Shown: positions 10,138-22,965, numbered from the stretch's first letter. The stretch: 45,755 nucleotides of DNA from Saccoglossus kowalevskii (GCF_000003605.2 NW_003147283.1:43750-89504), one strand, 5' to 3'. Numbers and translations: made by a program. Notes: generated by a model from the sequence alone, not told the origin.

Positions 10138-11208
10138 ACCCCTCTAGTATCATCTGGTTGATCCCTCTAATTATTCCCTACCCCAAATTAATCAGTAAAT
10201 AAAAACACAAAGCTCCAACTCTACTCGAAACTGGCAGGACCCCCTCCCAAGTATCATCTGGTTGATCCCTTTAATTATTCCCTACCCCAAATTAATCAGT
10301 AAATAAAAACACAAAGCTCCAACTCTACTCGAAACTGGCAGGACCCCCTCCCAAGTATCATCTGGTTGATCCCTTTAATTATTCCCTACCCCAAATTAAT
10401 CAGTAAATAAAAACACAAAGCTCCAACTCTACTCGAAACTGGCAGGACCCCCTCCCAAGTATCATCTGGTTGATCCCTTAAAATATATCCCAACCCAATA
10501 TAAATTGATCAGTCCATTGAAAACATCCGAACACAAATTAAGCTCCCACTCTATTAGATGACTTAAATAACAGGCAGGACCCCCTCCCAAATATCATCTG
10601 GTTGATCCCTTACAGTACATCCCAACCCAATATACATTGATCAGTCCATTGAAAACATCCGAACACAAATTAAGCTCCCACTCTATTAGATGACTTAAAT
10701 AACAGGCAGGACCCCCTCCCAAATATCATCTGGTTGGTCCCTTAAAGTACATCCCAACCCAATATAAATTGATCAATCCATTGAAAACATCCGAACACAA
10801 AGCCCTCACTCTATTAGATGACTTAAATAACAGGCAGGACCCCCTCCCAAATATCATCTGGTTGATCCCTTAAAGTACATCCCAACCCAATATAAATTGA
10901 TCAATCCATTGAAAACATCCGAACACAAAGCCCTCACTCTATTAGATGACTTAAATAACAGGCAGGACCCCCTCCCAAATATCATCTGGTTGATCCCTTA
11001 AAATACATCCCAACCCAATATAAATTGATCAGTCCATTGAAAACATCCGAACACAAAGCCCTCACTCGATTAGATGACTTAAATAACAGGCAGGACCCCC
11101 TCCCAAATATCATCTGGTTGATCCCTTAAAGTACATCCCAACCAAATATAAATTGATCAGTCCATTGAAAACATCCGAACACAAAGCCCTCACTCTATTA
11201 GATGACAG
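10138..11208. repeat. Two-phase minisatellite: 104-bp units then 128/132-bp units
   Basis: The landmark RTATCATCTGGTTGATCCCT recurs at 10147, 10251, 10355, 10459, 10591, 10723, 10851, 10979 and 11107. The spacing is 104 bp three times, then 132 twice, then 128 three times. The last unit ends at about 11205. Both unit types share the CAGGACCCCCTCCCAA block, but the longer one has a different middle containing TCCATTGAAAACATCCGAAC. No frame stays open across units. The array probably expanded by unequal exchange in two rounds. Confidence 0.95.
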
Positions 11209-12481
11209 TTCATATTCATCAAGCAAGCGAAGCGTATATTAAGCCATTACCAATGCTAGCCTAATTTACTCTCATCACAACCGATCAAATCTACGCATAT
11301 TGCTGAGCTCATGCTTGGACAGAAAGGCAATTACCAAAGTGCTCCAGGTCAAAAAGTCACTGGGGAAATATTTCAGTAGCGTAATACAAACATAGTTTTG
11401 GGCTTTTAAAAAAATTGGCGTGCAGATTAGCTTGAATCCATCATAAAGGAGCAAACAATCTGACAATCTGAGGCTGCAATTTTCTCCAGTGATCGGTGAA
11501 AGCTGATATCGTTTTGAGAAGCATTCACGACTGATTGCATAGATATGAGTAGTTTAGAAATGCATTCACTACATTGCTTCGCTAGAGCAGTTTTTGTATC
11601 ATGCCCATTATCCGGGCTTTAACTACCATGCCTGTTTCTTTGATCTCAACAATGTTAAAAGATTTTATAGGGATTCATTTTTCCATTTGATAAAACCTTA
11701 GTTGAAATATAAAAGGGGGATAGCTACATGTATACAAATATTAGATAAATGTATTGCAGGATTTACAGTAGATGCCTTTAGCAATGCACCCCACCTGAGG
11801 CAAACATCATAAATGAGTATAACTTTAATTGTGATGATGACCAGCTGAATATCATGATCTCATTCACGCATTGCAGAGCTTATTCAAACATCATACAAAA
11901 TTCTAGCCCTTGGCAAGATGGTAAATGAGAGCACATAATTTTAAACTCACTGGGATTTCACCTTGTCAATGAAATGCCCAATTGGCAACATAAACTAATC
12001 AAATTTCATCGTGATCCATGTCTGGCATTGTTTCCAAATTTATTTAATGTTTACTTATTATTAGAAAATTACTTATATTTTCATGATCTGTGTAAATTAA
12101 AACCTGAAACTTAGTTTTCTAATATTTAGATTCCCAACATTTTAGACGCGGTGACTTACTTTAATGTGTATCATGTGATAGTATGCAAATGAGCGGCAAA
12201 TAATCAATTATTTTGTGATACATGATATAATAGTGTGTAGTAGTATATCATGCAAGTGTGTTTAATTAATTCACACATTACCCGGTGTGTAACAAAGCTA
12301 TTAAGGTGACGTTATTTTGTATTGTGGTGTTACGGCCGGTGATTGGAATTTATGAGTAATCAACAATAGGAAATGAAGAGTTTATTTGCAACAATCATTG
12401 CAGTGATGTGTAAAAATGATCTGTGATTGACTGCACTGTATACTATTTAGGGGTGTTCTATAAAACAATTGTGTATTTAAT
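11209..12481. other. No gene seen
   Basis: A 63-codon minus frame (11275-11466) has no motif. The boxes AGCGAAGC at about 11227 and GCTTCGCT at about 11576 form a short inverted pair, but it does not extend beyond 8 bp. Confidence 0.4.
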
Positions 12482-12816
12482 ACAGTGAATTTCATAAAGG
12501 CATGAAAGTGTGTATTTTATCTAATAAGATAGTTAGAAATATTTTTATAAATTCAAATGACTGTTAAAAACAACTTTATCAATCACAACACCTTAGTGGG
12601 TGTATAACACCCATATCAATTTCATTTGCCCTCTAGGTAGTAAATCAGCATATCGCTGAAGGGAACCTGCAAAGACTCATGGGTAATGTCTCTTACCAAA
12701 TGACATATATGCCCACTCAAAGCGTCTTCTTTGGATTCAAATGAAGCGCTAGGGTCTTTCAGAGTAAATAGTTCATAAATATCCATGCTTTTATGAAATT
12801 CAATGTATAAGAGCAT
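12482..12816 (-). repeat. Dispersed repeat W, copy B, with a 64-codon open frame
   Basis: Pairs with 6856-7113. On the minus strand an ATG at 12816 opens 64 codons ending at 12622, including MDIYELFTLKDPSASFESKE and later THESLQVPFSDM. The residues MDIY, SF, HLV, THE and LQ can be matched to codons in copy A despite its stop. No known domain is recognised. The frame could be an exon of a duplicated gene or part of an uncharacterised transposon; chance openness is also possible at this length. Confidence 0.45.
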
Positions 12817-14825
12817 AGTGCATGATTGTTTTTAAATAATTATTATTATGAATGCTGAGCAAGATATTACTTGTCAATTATTTTCTGTGATTTCTGCTAA
12901 AATTTAAATTAATTTTTGAAGAAAAAAGAACATGCAACTGCTCATAGGTTATATTTTATGAGTTTTTACTTTTTATAAATTTAGAATTTTTAAATATTTG
13001 GAATATTGATTTTTGATTATTAAAAGTAACAACACAAAACTTGACCAAGACAGTGAAAGTAAAGTGTGCGTAATCAAAATGTGAAATATAGTGTACAATT
13101 GAGTGCGTCCTTAAATGGCACAAAACAGACTAAACTGATTGAATAGATTTCATAATTGTACGACAATTCATTCATTTCCTGAAATCTTACAATAGTTGGA
13201 CTTTTATAACGACACTTAAAGTGATGCAAAGAAAGGAGCCTGCTGTATCCTTAGAGTACACACAAGAGACCGTACATGCAGTCAAAGGCAATTTTCACTT
13301 GTCAACACTAATACTTAACAACATCCAAATTTCATTTTCTCAATGAGTCCATTACAAGGCTCATAGTTCTGCTTCGTTGACTTAATATTCTCTTGCATGC
13401 ATTCCAACTGCACAAATTAGGGTTACGCACAATATGCCGATGTGATCACGCTAATTACACCATCAGCTGAGAGAGACATTCAGTCTGCTTTCTCAATACC
13501 CTTGTGTGTTCCGCATGCATGTAGCAAAGACTGGGCGGCTCAATGCCGACGTCTTAGAACGGCGACTGTGAGCAGTCATGCGTACGCTAGAAGGTAATGC
13601 AATTGGGTCCTAACTGGAGACATGGAAAAATCAATTACGGTTTAATATAGTAAATAAACTCAATTAAATGTGGTGAGACAGCAACTGACAAATGTGCGGT
13701 CCACGAGATGAACAACAAATTAGTACTGTAACAAGTTGCCTATTACAAGATGAGTTTGCTTAGTCTTGTCTAACAGTGGGACATCATCTCATCGTCTTAA
13801 CACTCACCCGGTACATAGTTGTTTCCGACAGCAGCCAATGCCTGCAAGGATTAGGCAACGTATTATGACTACTCAACCGAATGGATCAAATCTCAGGATA
13901 TTAATCCTAGTCAAGTCAGCTAAATCTTTTCCATTTCTTACCCCAATTTACTGTTTCTTAAAGCTCACATTCATCCCGATTTTATGTCTTAAGACTAGTT
14001 TCATCAATCCCTTATCAAATTTTGCTAAGACCTTCAAGGAACTTATGGCTATGCATAAGTTTGTCTATGTTTCTCAAATTGAATAAAAGAAACAGGGTTC
14101 AATTGAAGATTAAATTACGCACAAGAAGATGATTTAGTTCAACTTGATTGGTTTTAAGTTTCCCAAGAAAGTTTTTTCCAAGTATTTATCCCAAGTGAAT
14201 AAAAAGACAACAAAATGGAGAAACATATAAAAAAATATGGCTAGCCTATACTCAAGTGATTATTTTCAGAAAGTCCACTTGAAAACAGATAATTAAAATA
14301 TCCCTTTGGGGAAAAAAGTCAGTTCACCAAAATGAGGCATAGTCTCAAATGCACAAGATTTCTACATACATACTAGGACATTTTTATATTCAATATTTGT
14401 CATCGATATTGTTCTACTTATATATGCCGTCTGAGCATAACTTATTTCCCAAGCTGGTTTTGCTTTTTCTGCGACAAATTTGTAAAGTGTTTGGCTATCA
14501 TTATTATCAACAACTTTAACTCTTTTTTTTTTTAGTTTAGAGCCATTTATGCAGATTAATTGGCATAATTTACATATATGGTGATTTTGAATGAAAGCTA
14601 AGCTAGGTAAATGTAAAACTAGACTCAAACTATAACAATTTCTCTAACATGGTTACTTTACTATTGTTTTATGGGTACTTGTCACACTTCACCTCTCCAG
14701 TCAGTTGGTGACCATTAATTTGATTGGCTGATAAGCTAGCTGCTTATCTGAATATTAATTTTCTAAAACAGTTATATACTTTCCACATCCACTGTATCAA
14801 CTGTTCGCCATAGAGACGAAAGTGC
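12817..14825. other. No gene seen; small CpG-rich patch at 13495-13610
   Basis: The CpG-rich patch, around GGGCGGCTCAATGCCGACG, stands out from CpG-poor flanks. It is followed by a donor-like GTAATG at about 13594, but no convincing frame runs through it. A 106-codon plus frame at 13766-14086 is not recognised and has no domain-like pattern. Confidence 0.4.
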
Positions 14826-14936
14826 TAACTGATATTTTACTTTTACTTTAGTTTTATATGTATTGTACTTTATTACTAACATTTTATTGCTGTCAATCAA
14901 TGGAAATTATTTTTAAGGATATATAAATTATATATA
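14826..14936 (+). repeat. LINE/SINE-type 3' tail, second copy
   Basis: Matches 2187-2282 over TTTTACTTTTACTTTAG and CTGTCAATCAATGGAAA, then AAGGAT and an AT-rich end. It abuts, in opposite orientation, the 3' side of the LINE remnant that follows. Confidence 0.45.
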
Positions 14937-14999
14937 TAAGATAAAATAATTCTTTATTACAACCATATTGAAATAAATTCAATTTAGGTGAATACAAAT

Positions 15000-15985
15000 G
15001 TAATAAAGGTATAACAAACTATTCTACAAACTAAAACTATACTTATCATAAAGATACAGTAAAGAAATATTACTGGTACTTGAAGATAAAAATTAAAATA
15101 TTACATTTTTATGAGTTTTTGTTTAACATTGATAATATTGTTTTTGTATATGATGTTTTTATGTATTTAATTTTTTTATCAATGGTCTGTTCTCAGCATT
15201 TAAAATGTAAACAAGTTTTTTCTGTATTATTTGCTTGTACACAATTTTCAATTGATTCTGAAAATTTTGTATAATATAATCATACTCTGGCCTCAGTATA
15301 AAGACTACATGATGTGAAAAAGTGTAGCTCATCTTCAGTAATATTACATTTTGCACATTTTCTATCTTCAATTTTTATTTTGGGTTTTGGTGTCTTCCAG
15401 ATTCAATGATAAGTTTATGTGCACTTAGTCTAGTCCAGAAATAAGACCAGTATCCTCTCTGTTTTGTACTGTTTTTAAGTATTTGGTAATTTCAATTTTT
15501 ATTCTTTCCTAATTTATATGTCCGTAGTTTTGAGTTTAGATCATTATTGTTGAAGTTCCATTTTGTTTCATAGTAGTCTTCAGTTTTCTGTTCAAATTCA
15601 TCTTTGTTGATGTTTTTTATATCATGTACATGTATATTGTAAATTTGTTGTAATTCCTGAAGATTTGTAAACCAAGAATCTTTGTATTGATTCTATTGCT
15701 GGTCTATTAATGCATCGTATGCCAAGCTTATTGGGCCATTCCTCGAAATACTTTGATAATATATTATGGCTTGGTATTGTATTTTAGCAATTAAAGGGAG
15801 CTGCCCAATCTTCATTCTAGTGCCAATGTTGCTGGTCTTGTTATGGACATTTAGTAGGTGTCTACATAGCCTGAGGTGGTGTTTTTATGTTTTTGTTTTG
15901 TCCCAGTGTTCCTGATTTATAATGATACCCCAAATTTCTGATGCATATGTTAGGATAGGCATTTGAATACCCTCAAATAATTGTA
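15000..15985 (-). pseudogene. Degenerate C-terminal part of a LINE reverse-transcriptase ORF
   Basis: Reading the minus strand from 15975 downward, fragments in shifting frames give MPILTYASEIWGIIINQEHW, then HLRLCRHLLNVHNKTSNIG, then GQLPLIAKIQYQAIIYYQ and ISLAYDALI. Further on come LSAHKLIIESGRH, EDRKCAKCNITEDELHFFTS followed by C, and finally VYILNAENRPLIKKL. This order is typical of the region after the reverse-transcriptase palm in animal non-LTR elements of the CR1/L2/jockey type. It includes the C-x2-C-x7-H-x4-C motif near the end of ORF2 (about 15305-15365). At least two stops and two frame changes make it inactive. The element is 5'-truncated, as is usual for LINEs. The exact clade is not assignable. 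Confidence 0.85.
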
Positions 15986-16383
15986 GTTGCGACGTTTGAG
16001 ATACATTTGGTCAAAATGTGTCAGAGGATTGAGTTGAGTCGGCCATTTTTAAAAAGAAAATTTTGGGCATAAGTGACCTTATGTGATCAACTATCCCATG
16101 ATTGAAAAATGGTTGACAAAACTTTGAAATCCTACTTTTGTGTGGGGGGCAGTAATGGCCATCAGTCAAATAAATGTTACAATTGCATCAAAAAAAATGT
16201 ATGTGCGTATACAATAGTGGAATTTTTCTTAAATTAGCAAAAATGCATGTTCAATGATGTTGAAGAAACGGAAACATAAAAAAAAGCATGGACAGACGAA
16301 CACATGGACATATCCTAATGCTTTGTGATATCATTTATAAATATTACACAAAGCTTTTTTATGGCCATAGAAAATGTAATTAA
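15986..16383. other. Diverged dispersed repeat material
   Basis: Contains GTCGGCCATTTTTAAAAAG at about 16039 and GGACAGACGAACACATGGAC at about 16290, both reminiscent of family Y. A full alignment cannot be made by eye. No gene seen. Confidence 0.3.
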
Positions 16384-16820
16384 CCTTTTCACCATCAGCT
16401 CTCTCTTTTCATCACAAATTCACAAAAAAGTCCTTCAGACTGGAACAAAAATAGATAGCAAAAACTGAAATTGACTTAAATTTTGTCTGTTGGCTTCAAA
16501 ATTACAGTTCATATTTAGAAACATTGAAGAATTATAAGAAAAAAGTGCAACAAATTTGAGCGAGAAAGTCTGACCTTCTCATAGTTAATCTTATTGACCT
16601 TTTCATAGTTAATCTTATTGCCTGCCAAAGTTATTCAATCTGTAATTTCCTCTAACATTCATGTTGCTTTTGAACAAATATGGTCAAATATTGTGGTGCT
16701 GATAGATTTTGACAATTTTGAATTTGGATCAACAGCTTTCACTATTCATCAAAAGCTGATACTGGTGGTGAAAAGTCTCTTTTTTTCAATCACGGACATA
16801 ACCAGAAGTTTTCTACTCGT
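16384..16820 (+). repeat. Dispersed family Z, longest copy, with inverted CTTTTCACCA ends
   Basis: Starts CCTTTTCACCATCAGC and has ACTGGTGGTGAAAAG at 16761-16775, the inverse of CTTTTCACCACCAGT. The segment 16384-16775 is thus bounded by ~15-bp inverted repeats. Interior landmarks are AAATTTTGTCTGTTGGCT and a locally duplicated CATAGTTAATCTTATTG (16579 and 16604). Related copies lie at 28795, 37771, 38346, 41944 and, reversed, 43885. It is probably a non-autonomous DNA element. Confidence 0.65.
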
Positions 16821-18999
16821 CATCAAGACACATACGCATATACGCAGTGATAATAAAATGAACGACCATGACTCAAAATGAAATATTTTATGGTTAGTTA
16901 AACACATGCTATATACAGACAAAGAATGAAACAGTCAGACAATTTTTATTACCATTCAACATTCCAACCAATAAATTGCAACTAATTCCATATGGACCAC
17001 TCAACAACTATCCATACATCGTTGGAATGTGAATAAATTATTGATGATTATTACTTATTACATTAAAAAAAAGCAATTCTTAAAAACATGCAGGGTTAAT
17101 TGGAAAGATTCATGTAATAATCCAAACATTTAGTCTAATTCATTCAGCAATCATCACAAAAGTTTATATGTCTAGAGAATGACCTTTTATACAGGACTTG
17201 GCAGCGAATGTGATTGACATTATAAATCACTGATAGATGAACTGATGTTATCTTGTCATTTTAATATTACTAACAGTGCACACAAACTACATACTTTTTG
17301 ACTATGATATGACTCTACAAACTATAATTCTTTTAGCAGTTGCCACTCCCAGACATCAGTGTACAACAAGGTACAGAAAAAAATTAAAAACAATTTGTGA
17401 TAGTAACAATTGTGCAAAATAATAGCATGCAAATGGAAATTATTTGTATTACTATTAAAAGCATACTTTTTGGTAAATTGAAAGTTATGCAACCGAGAGA
17501 TTCACCAATCTGGTGAGCTTAGATTGTATGCAGGGAACTGCAACACAGGCTCAAGCAGTTATCCAATCAAAGACATGTTTAGAGAAAAGATACAAGAAGA
17601 AAAGGAAGACACTTTAATGAGTAAAGGTACTGTCAGCATCACTTTATGCTTGACTAGAGTACTTATAAGCAGGTCAGCCAAGCACACAGACACGAACACA
17701 GATCTACTACATCAACAACCAACATACCTGATTAAACAGGTTAAACAAAAATGTCACCATCTACTGGCAATAAGACGTAAATTGCTTTCATCATGACTTG
17801 TTTTACATCTTTAAATTATGGTACGGCGTGATCTACATCACCACTCAAACAAATAGACAGCAAACGACAAAACAAATACTGTCCGGCTAGTTAACCACAT
17901 TCTTTCAAATTAATTATAACGTAGAACACAACTATAGAGTCAATGGCTGTCATGGAACAGGTGTTCGGCTTTGTCAATGACGCAGTGAAATGGCTTTATC
18001 TATGATGAATAACAGCTTTGAAGTATGCAGTAAATGTTTTTCACAATCTTGATCTGTTAATGTCGCAAGCTACAAACGTTTTTGACGATTTTGTTTACTT
18101 TAACTGCGGTCCTAACTCATCAAGGTTTATCCCACATCATTGTGCAGTGTGAATAACTGTGCAGTTAAATGTGTACAAGAGATTAAACAAAAGAACTGTG
18201 ACAATTGTGTATAGATATGATGAATACAACAATGGTCAGATTTTGTCCAGGTCAATATGATCAAAACAATGATGCTGGTTTGAGTGCATGCCAAAAATAC
18301 TCAAGGATACAGGAAACTGCTATTTATTGTCAATTTATGTTTTCAAGCGCTGTGTACCTTAACAAATTTAGCGCTAACTTGATTACAAATCTCAAAACAA
18401 AGGCACTTTCTTAAAAAAAACATATGAATGAAGGTGAGAAAATCATTTCCAATTAAATAATTATTATCAACAATTATTCTGGATTTAGCAATGACATCAA
18501 TTCATTCTTTTTTAACAACTGATATTAAATCCATCAATAAAAAGCACTTTGATTATTTTACTAAATTTGCTATAACTTGTTAACTCTGACAGTTCAAAAA
18601 ACTACAATTTTTGGAAGTCAGAAAAAATCATGAAATTTGGCAGCGCTGAGAGTGAGTGACAGTGATTCAGTATGGGTCAAAAAGTATATATTTCTGATAA
18701 TGAAAAATAGACATGGTACTTGGTGGAAATTGAACGCAAATTAGCAACATTCAGTAATTATGTAAATTGTTAGATCAGGTAGATTAATAAAATATAAATT
18801 ATCATTACTTTCTCTAATGAAAGTAATGGAAAACTCACAATCCATTAAAAATATGTTTGGTTATAAAACTTGATGATTATAAAACCAAAACTGTGGTAAA
18901 ATAAAACCCATTTTTTGTAAAATGTTTGTTTTGTAGAACTGAGTGAACTTTACTAGTGAATGATTTAGTTTCCTGTTTCAAAGACATTTCTCAAAGTCA
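16821..18999. other. No gene seen; one perfect hairpin at 18803-18828
   Basis: The frames at 17524-17796 (90 codons) and 18205-18414 (69 codons) are not recognised. The hairpin has 10-bp arms CATTACTTTC/GAAAGTAATG and a 6-base loop. Confidence 0.4.
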
Positions 19000-19013
19000 C
19001 CACTAGAGGGCAC
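19000..19013 (+). promoter_or_regulatory. Candidate CTCF-type site CCACTAGAGGGCAC
   Basis: Matches every position of the core consensus CCASYAGRKGGCRS known for CTCF in bilaterian animals. It stands outside any repeat I can define. A similar string with one mismatch lies at 37256-37269. A 14-bp degenerate match can occur by chance, so occupancy is unproven. Confidence 0.35.
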
Positions 19014-19790
19014 TCAACAATTTCTGAGGTTCTGAATGAAAATATTACTGTCATTATCTAGGGGTTGAGTTGTTGATACGGTACAGGGATGGGATGGACA
19101 TAATGTAATGTAATATAATGCATAGTTCTTAGTTTGAAATTAAAATATAAGTATTTAGTAAAGCTATATCCTATGCATGTGTAATAAAATGTGATTCACT
19201 GTAGTCAAAGCTACACTAATATGGCCTTGGTGCTGATACACAGTAGCCTTTATTTCATGCACTAAGTGGCGATGACATTGGCGAATGTCGTTATTAATCC
19301 ACCTGAATTCAGAAGAAAATGTATACAGCCTTGAAGAAATTAATCAGTAATTCAAATAGTGCGTGATGATTTGTGACCAACGAGTCAATATTAACATAGC
19401 AAGGTCTTACAATACATCACAGATAACAAAGGATAATGTATATTATATCTGATATTAAAATTACAAATATTTCTCTCATTACACTAAGTATAGACACCCA
19501 TTTACTGAAATCATATGATAGATAATCTCCATCAAAATACTTATTATGTAGGTTAAAGGTCATATTATCCATATATATATATATATTGCTTTGTACTTTT
19601 AGATGTTATAGAATTATAGTTATTTTGTATATACAGTAATATTGTTTCCAACTAGAAATATATTATCGTATAATAATAATCATTTTCTGTTCACTGCGAG
19701 GTACTGTGTTATGCTTGAAATTGAATGTGAAAACCAGGACTAACAAAGGTCATAGTGTTGTAGTAAAGAATATTGGGTGAAAAACACATG
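19014..19790. other. No gene seen; (TA)n tract near 19570-19586
   Basis: AT-rich DNA leading into the next minisatellite. Confidence 0.45.
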
Positions 19791-20912
19791 GGAATGTGCC
19801 AACCTATGGGATGCACAACCTATAGAGATATATGGCAACCTATGGGGTGCCAACCTATGGGATGCACCAACCTACAAGATGTATCAACCTATAGAGATAT
19901 ATGGCAACCTATGGGGTGCCAACCTATGGGATGCACAACCTATAGAGATATATGGCAACCTATGGAGTGTGCCAACCTATGGGATGCACAACCTATAGAG
20001 ATATATGGCAACCTATGGAGTGTGCAACCTATGGGATGCACCAACCTATAGAGATATATGGCAACCTATGGGGTGTGCCAACCTATGGGATGCACAACCT
20101 ATAGAGATATATGGCAACCTATGGGGTGCCAACCTATGGGATGCACCAACCTTTAGAGATATATGGCAACCTATGGGGTGCCAACCTATGGGATGCACCA
20201 ACCTATAGAGATATATGGCAACCTATGGGGTGTGCCAACCTATGGGATGCACAACCTATAGACATATATGGCAACCTATGGAGTGTGCAACCTATGGGAT
20301 GCACCAACCTATAGAGATATATGGCAACCTATGGGGTGTGCCAACCTATGGGATGCACCAACCTATAGAGATATATGGCAACCTATGGGGTGCCAACCTA
20401 TGGGATGCACCAACCTTTAGAGATATATGGCAACCTATGGAGTGTGCCAACCTATGGGATGCACAACCTATAGAGATATATGGCAACCTATGGGGTGCCA
20501 ACCTATGGGATGCACAACCTATAGAGATATATGGCAACCTATGGGGTGCCAACCTATGGGATGCACCAACCTTTAGAGATATATGGCAACCTATGGAGTG
20601 TGCCAACCTATGGGATGCACCAACCTACAAGATGTATCAACCTATAGAGATATATGGCAACCTATGGAGTGTGCCAACCTATATATGGGCACCAACCTAC
20701 AAGATGTATCAACCTATAGAGATATATGGCAACCTATGGAGTGTGCAACCTATGGGATGCACCAACCTACAAGATGTATCAACCTATAGAGATATATGGC
20801 AACCTATGGAGTGTGCCAACCTATATATGGGCACCAACCTACAAGATGTATCAACCTATAGAGATATATGGCAACCTATGAAGTGTGCCAACCTACCGGT
20901 ATGTATGGGCAC
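19791..20912. repeat. ~52-bp minisatellite built from CAACCTATGG-like subunits
   Basis: About 19 units, each marked by GATATATGGCAACCTATGG. Most are spaced 51-55 bp apart; the last few are 68-73 bp because of an added CTACAAGATGTATCAAC block. Each unit is itself made of three related ~16-20 bp subunits starting CAACCTAT. Frames stay open in several phases on both strands (longest 234 codons) because the unit lacks stops. The peptide would be a repetition of YRDIWQPMGC-like words. I do not regard it as coding: frame openness on both strands comes from the repeat itself, and unit lengths vary out of frame. Confidence 0.95.
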
Positions 20913-22832
20913 CAATTAACCTATTTATACAAGGCATGCTAACCAATGGTATGTTCATAAAAGTTTCACATAAGCAACACTCAGGCTAAGTAAAAATAAG
21001 AAGTTAACTGAAACAAGTTTTCAGTTTTCTTGAAGTATTATTTATTCATTAAAGGATGATTAATTTTTTATTACGAACACGTACCATACGAATGAAGTAT
21101 TTCATACGGTTCACATGGCTATTAGATAGAATACTACGTCCCACGTCCCAGTATTGGAGTTGATAAAAATCCCAATGCTAACATGTTAAAATAGAATTTA
21201 GATCAAGCAGAGATAATTCTGAGTACATAAATATGCCACTAACGTTGATTGACATCATTGACAGAAAGTGATGCCCTATATTACAGGGTTCATTTGACCT
21301 ACATTTTGACAGCAATGGGTTTCTCTGCATGAAAGTATTCCACAATTAAATGAATTCTCACTTCATTACCATTGATAGACCAACAATGTGCACTGGTGAA
21401 ATAAATTTGATTCTTGTTTTTGACAAGTGATTTAAATAAATGCTGATACTTGACTCAAAGGAGGCAACATAATATGAATGCAATATTTACTGTGATATAA
21501 AAAATGATATTTTATCAATGTCATGACTATACCCCATACACTGATAGATATCAAATAATTATCTTGTTTGAAATCTATTGACATGTATGTAAATTGAAAA
21601 TCACATTGATATTACATGGTTTTATCTGACGATGTCCCCAATGTCCACCCCACCACTGTGTTTATTCATTCACACCAAATACACCTGACACTGACATTGA
21701 AACCCACAACAACCCACCTCTTGTTTATTCACTTCCACTGAACACATATAAATGATAGGAAATAAACAATTAACCCACTCACTTATCATCACTGTCAAAT
21801 TTCACTGAATTGAAAACCTAAATATTACTTAAGTCTGCTCTAAATTGGATCCACAGTTCCTAATTAAGATCTTCCGCTTGATAGCAAAATCTAAATTGGT
21901 TACAGAAAAATCAAGTGCAAGTCTAGGTTGCGACCTTGGCGTTCACACCTGGGACACGCAGACAATGGCAACAGTTCAATATGCAGCTTTTCACTTTTAC
22001 ATGAGTGGTTATTTGATAAGAACATCAAGTATCGTATTCTCAACTTGACAGCCGCAACAATCACTCCCGCTGAGTTTCAACAAAAACAGTCGCTGCTCTT
22101 ATTTCGTGTGACGCATGATTCATCAGTGACCCTGCGTATGATTTCACTGAAAACGGATATTCTTAACATTGCTACAAACTAGTGTTATTGTATTACTAAA
22201 AAGATTATTGCACGGAAACCAGCAGCCTGTCAAAGCGGAAATCATAACAAGTGCACTCGGGGTCAATTAAAGCCCTCTAGTATAGCAGTGTTGATGGTAT
22301 AATCTTAACCTGAGAGTATATTTTTATGAAACGCTGAGACTAGGATCTATTGTAATTATCAGTATCCAGCTAGTCTTAATTTTTGTAGTTGAACATCAGA
22401 GATGGATTACTTATACAGTACACTGAACCTTAAAGTTCAATGTAAGGTTACCATGGAAACATAATACATAGATATAATACAAGAATGGTACTTGTTTATT
22501 AGTTTTAAACTCTCATATCAGCTTCTTATCTTATTACATGTATGAAATACAAATACCAAATAAGGAGTGATGACACCAGGATTAAAATAAAGTGCATAGC
22601 AAAAACGTTCAGGTTCATAGATTCATACCTGTGACATTACAGGTATTACTGATGATATATGAAATGATAAACTTCATACTATTCACATTATACATCATCA
22701 TATTATGCAAGTTTAAAAAATACATAGAGAAAACTAAATGTTGCACAGTACACATTTTATCACTGTAATATGAGAATTTCAGATTATTAAGAGAAGTAGT
22801 TACTGGCATGGTGAAATGATAATACAGGTAAA
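20913..22832. other. No recognised gene; richer patch at 21845-22182
   Basis: The patch 21845-22182 has more CpG than its flanks and two overlapping plus frames of 67 and 84 codons. Neither contains a motif I recognise and splice signals are unclear. The rest is AT-rich. Confidence 0.35.
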
Positions 22833-22965
22833 ATACTTTATTTTTGCTTGAAATTAATTTTCACTGAAGGAATGATTCAGTTAAAAAAAAATCCAGGGAA
22901 TATACCTTTTTTTTTTTACATTCAAACTTCAGTGAAAATAAATTCCAGCTAAAATAAAAAAGTAT
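22833..22965. repeat. Imperfect inverted repeat, ~45-bp arms
   Basis: Left arm contains ATTTTCACTGAAGG (22857-22870) and the right arm its inverse, CTTCAGTGAAAATAAATT. Both arms extend to ATACTTT/AAAGTAT-like outer ends. The 40-bp middle contains A and T runs. It resembles a small foldback element or its remnant. Confidence 0.6.

Noticed and set aside
10138-11208. Possible CRISPR array or satellite gene cluster
   Set aside because: Units are contiguous and fully homologous with no unique spacers, and the genome is eukaryotic.
11220-11600. Transposon with AGCGAAGC/GCTTCGCT ends
   Set aside because: Inverted similarity stops at 8 bp and no target duplication is visible.
20215-20919. 234-codon open frame
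   Set aside because: Lies wholly inside the 52-bp minisatellite; openness in several frames of both strands comes from the repeat lacking stop codons.
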